Positions 6,212 to 6,247 of a stretch of 6,247 bases of DNA are shown piece after piece. Every line of letters begins with the position of its first letter. Position 1 is the stretch's first letter. The notes beneath the pieces are model-generated. The model was not told the DNA's origin. It saw only the letters and a list, made by a program, of their open reading frames with translations, and ran no database searches. The stretch is taken from contig JAUMXJ010000066.1 of assembly GCA_030529205.1 (NCBI GenBank), forward strand, positions 1 through 6,247, in the 5' to 3' direction. The translations under genes were made by a program, and so were the position numbers. Source of the DNA: Bacillota bacterium. Its GTDB lineage: Bacteria > Bacillota > Clostridia > Peptostreptococcales > Acidaminobacteraceae.

Positions 6212-6239
6212 TGTCAAGTCGTGTATATCAAGTCGTGTA
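6212..6239 (-). repeat. 14-bp tandem repeat upstream of the alcohol dehydrogenase
   Basis: On the plus strand, TGTCAAGTCGTGTA (6212-6225) is followed directly by TATCAAGTCGTGTA (6226-6239), with 13 of 14 positions identical. It ends 14 bp before the dehydrogenase ATG. On the minus strand, one copy contains TTGACA (6217-6212), but a -10 box at normal distance would fall inside the gene, so this is unlikely to be its promoter. Tandem binding sites for a regulator or a replication-slippage duplication are both possible. The array may continue past the window. Confidence 0.55.
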
Positions 6240-6247
6240 GATGATGT

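Noticed and set aside
1..6247. Search for mobile elements, CRISPR repeats, tRNA or rRNA genes, riboswitches and defence genes
   Set aside because: Nearly all of the window is accounted for by six housekeeping or transport genes. No transposase motifs, spaced repeat array, cloverleaf sequence or long structured leader was seen by eye.

Overview
The window is a compact stretch of bacterial chromosome in which all six recognisable genes read on the minus strand. The protein families point to a Gram-positive, probably anaerobic fermentative member of the Bacillota (Clostridia-like). The pyruvate kinase carries the extra C-terminal PEP-utilising domain typical of that phylum, the metal-binding protein is a lipoprotein with a classic lipobox, several start codons have purine-rich Shine-Dalgarno sites, and there is a clostridial-style iron-dependent alcohol dehydrogenase. 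Base composition is mixed rather than strongly AT-rich. The genus cannot be told from this sequence.

Read in the direction of transcription (high to low coordinates), the order is as follows. First comes a group III iron-containing (butanol-type) alcohol dehydrogenase (6197-5022), preceded by a 14-bp tandem repeat at the window edge. Next is an HD-domain nucleotidase of the YfbR/HDDC2 type (4955-4356), then a long-form pyruvate kinase, pyk (4293-2527), with a short repeat-rich leader. After a 166-bp non-coding interval comes a Tro-type metal ABC importer: troA lipoprotein (2360-1368), troB ATPase (1363-632) and troC permease (631 to beyond position 1, so its C-terminus is missing).

The metal importer is a tightly packed operon. 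troA and troB are 4 bp apart, and the troB stop and troC start abut as TAAATG. It has its own well-formed promoter (TTGAAA, 18-bp spacer, TAATAT). A 19-bp interrupted palindrome overlaps the -10 box and fills the leader up to the troA Shine-Dalgarno. This layout fits repression by a metal-sensing regulator of the TroR/MntR or Fur/Zur type. The four predicted metal ligands of TroA (His, His, His, Asp) match TroA rather than the His-His-Glu-Asp set of PsaA-type manganese proteins.

Pyruvate kinase and the alcohol dehydrogenase fit a fermentative central metabolism: one makes pyruvate and ATP, the other would regenerate oxidised nicotinamide cofactor by reducing aldehydes. The HD nucleotidase between them is probably housekeeping.

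I found no mobile element, CRISPR array, RNA gene or evident new multi-gene system. The points most worth a second look are the troA operator region, loss of the usual histidine in the C-terminal domain of pyruvate kinase, the repeat-rich pyk leader, and the tandem repeat before the dehydrogenase. Two start codons (troA and pyk) are placed downstream of the longest possible GTG starts.
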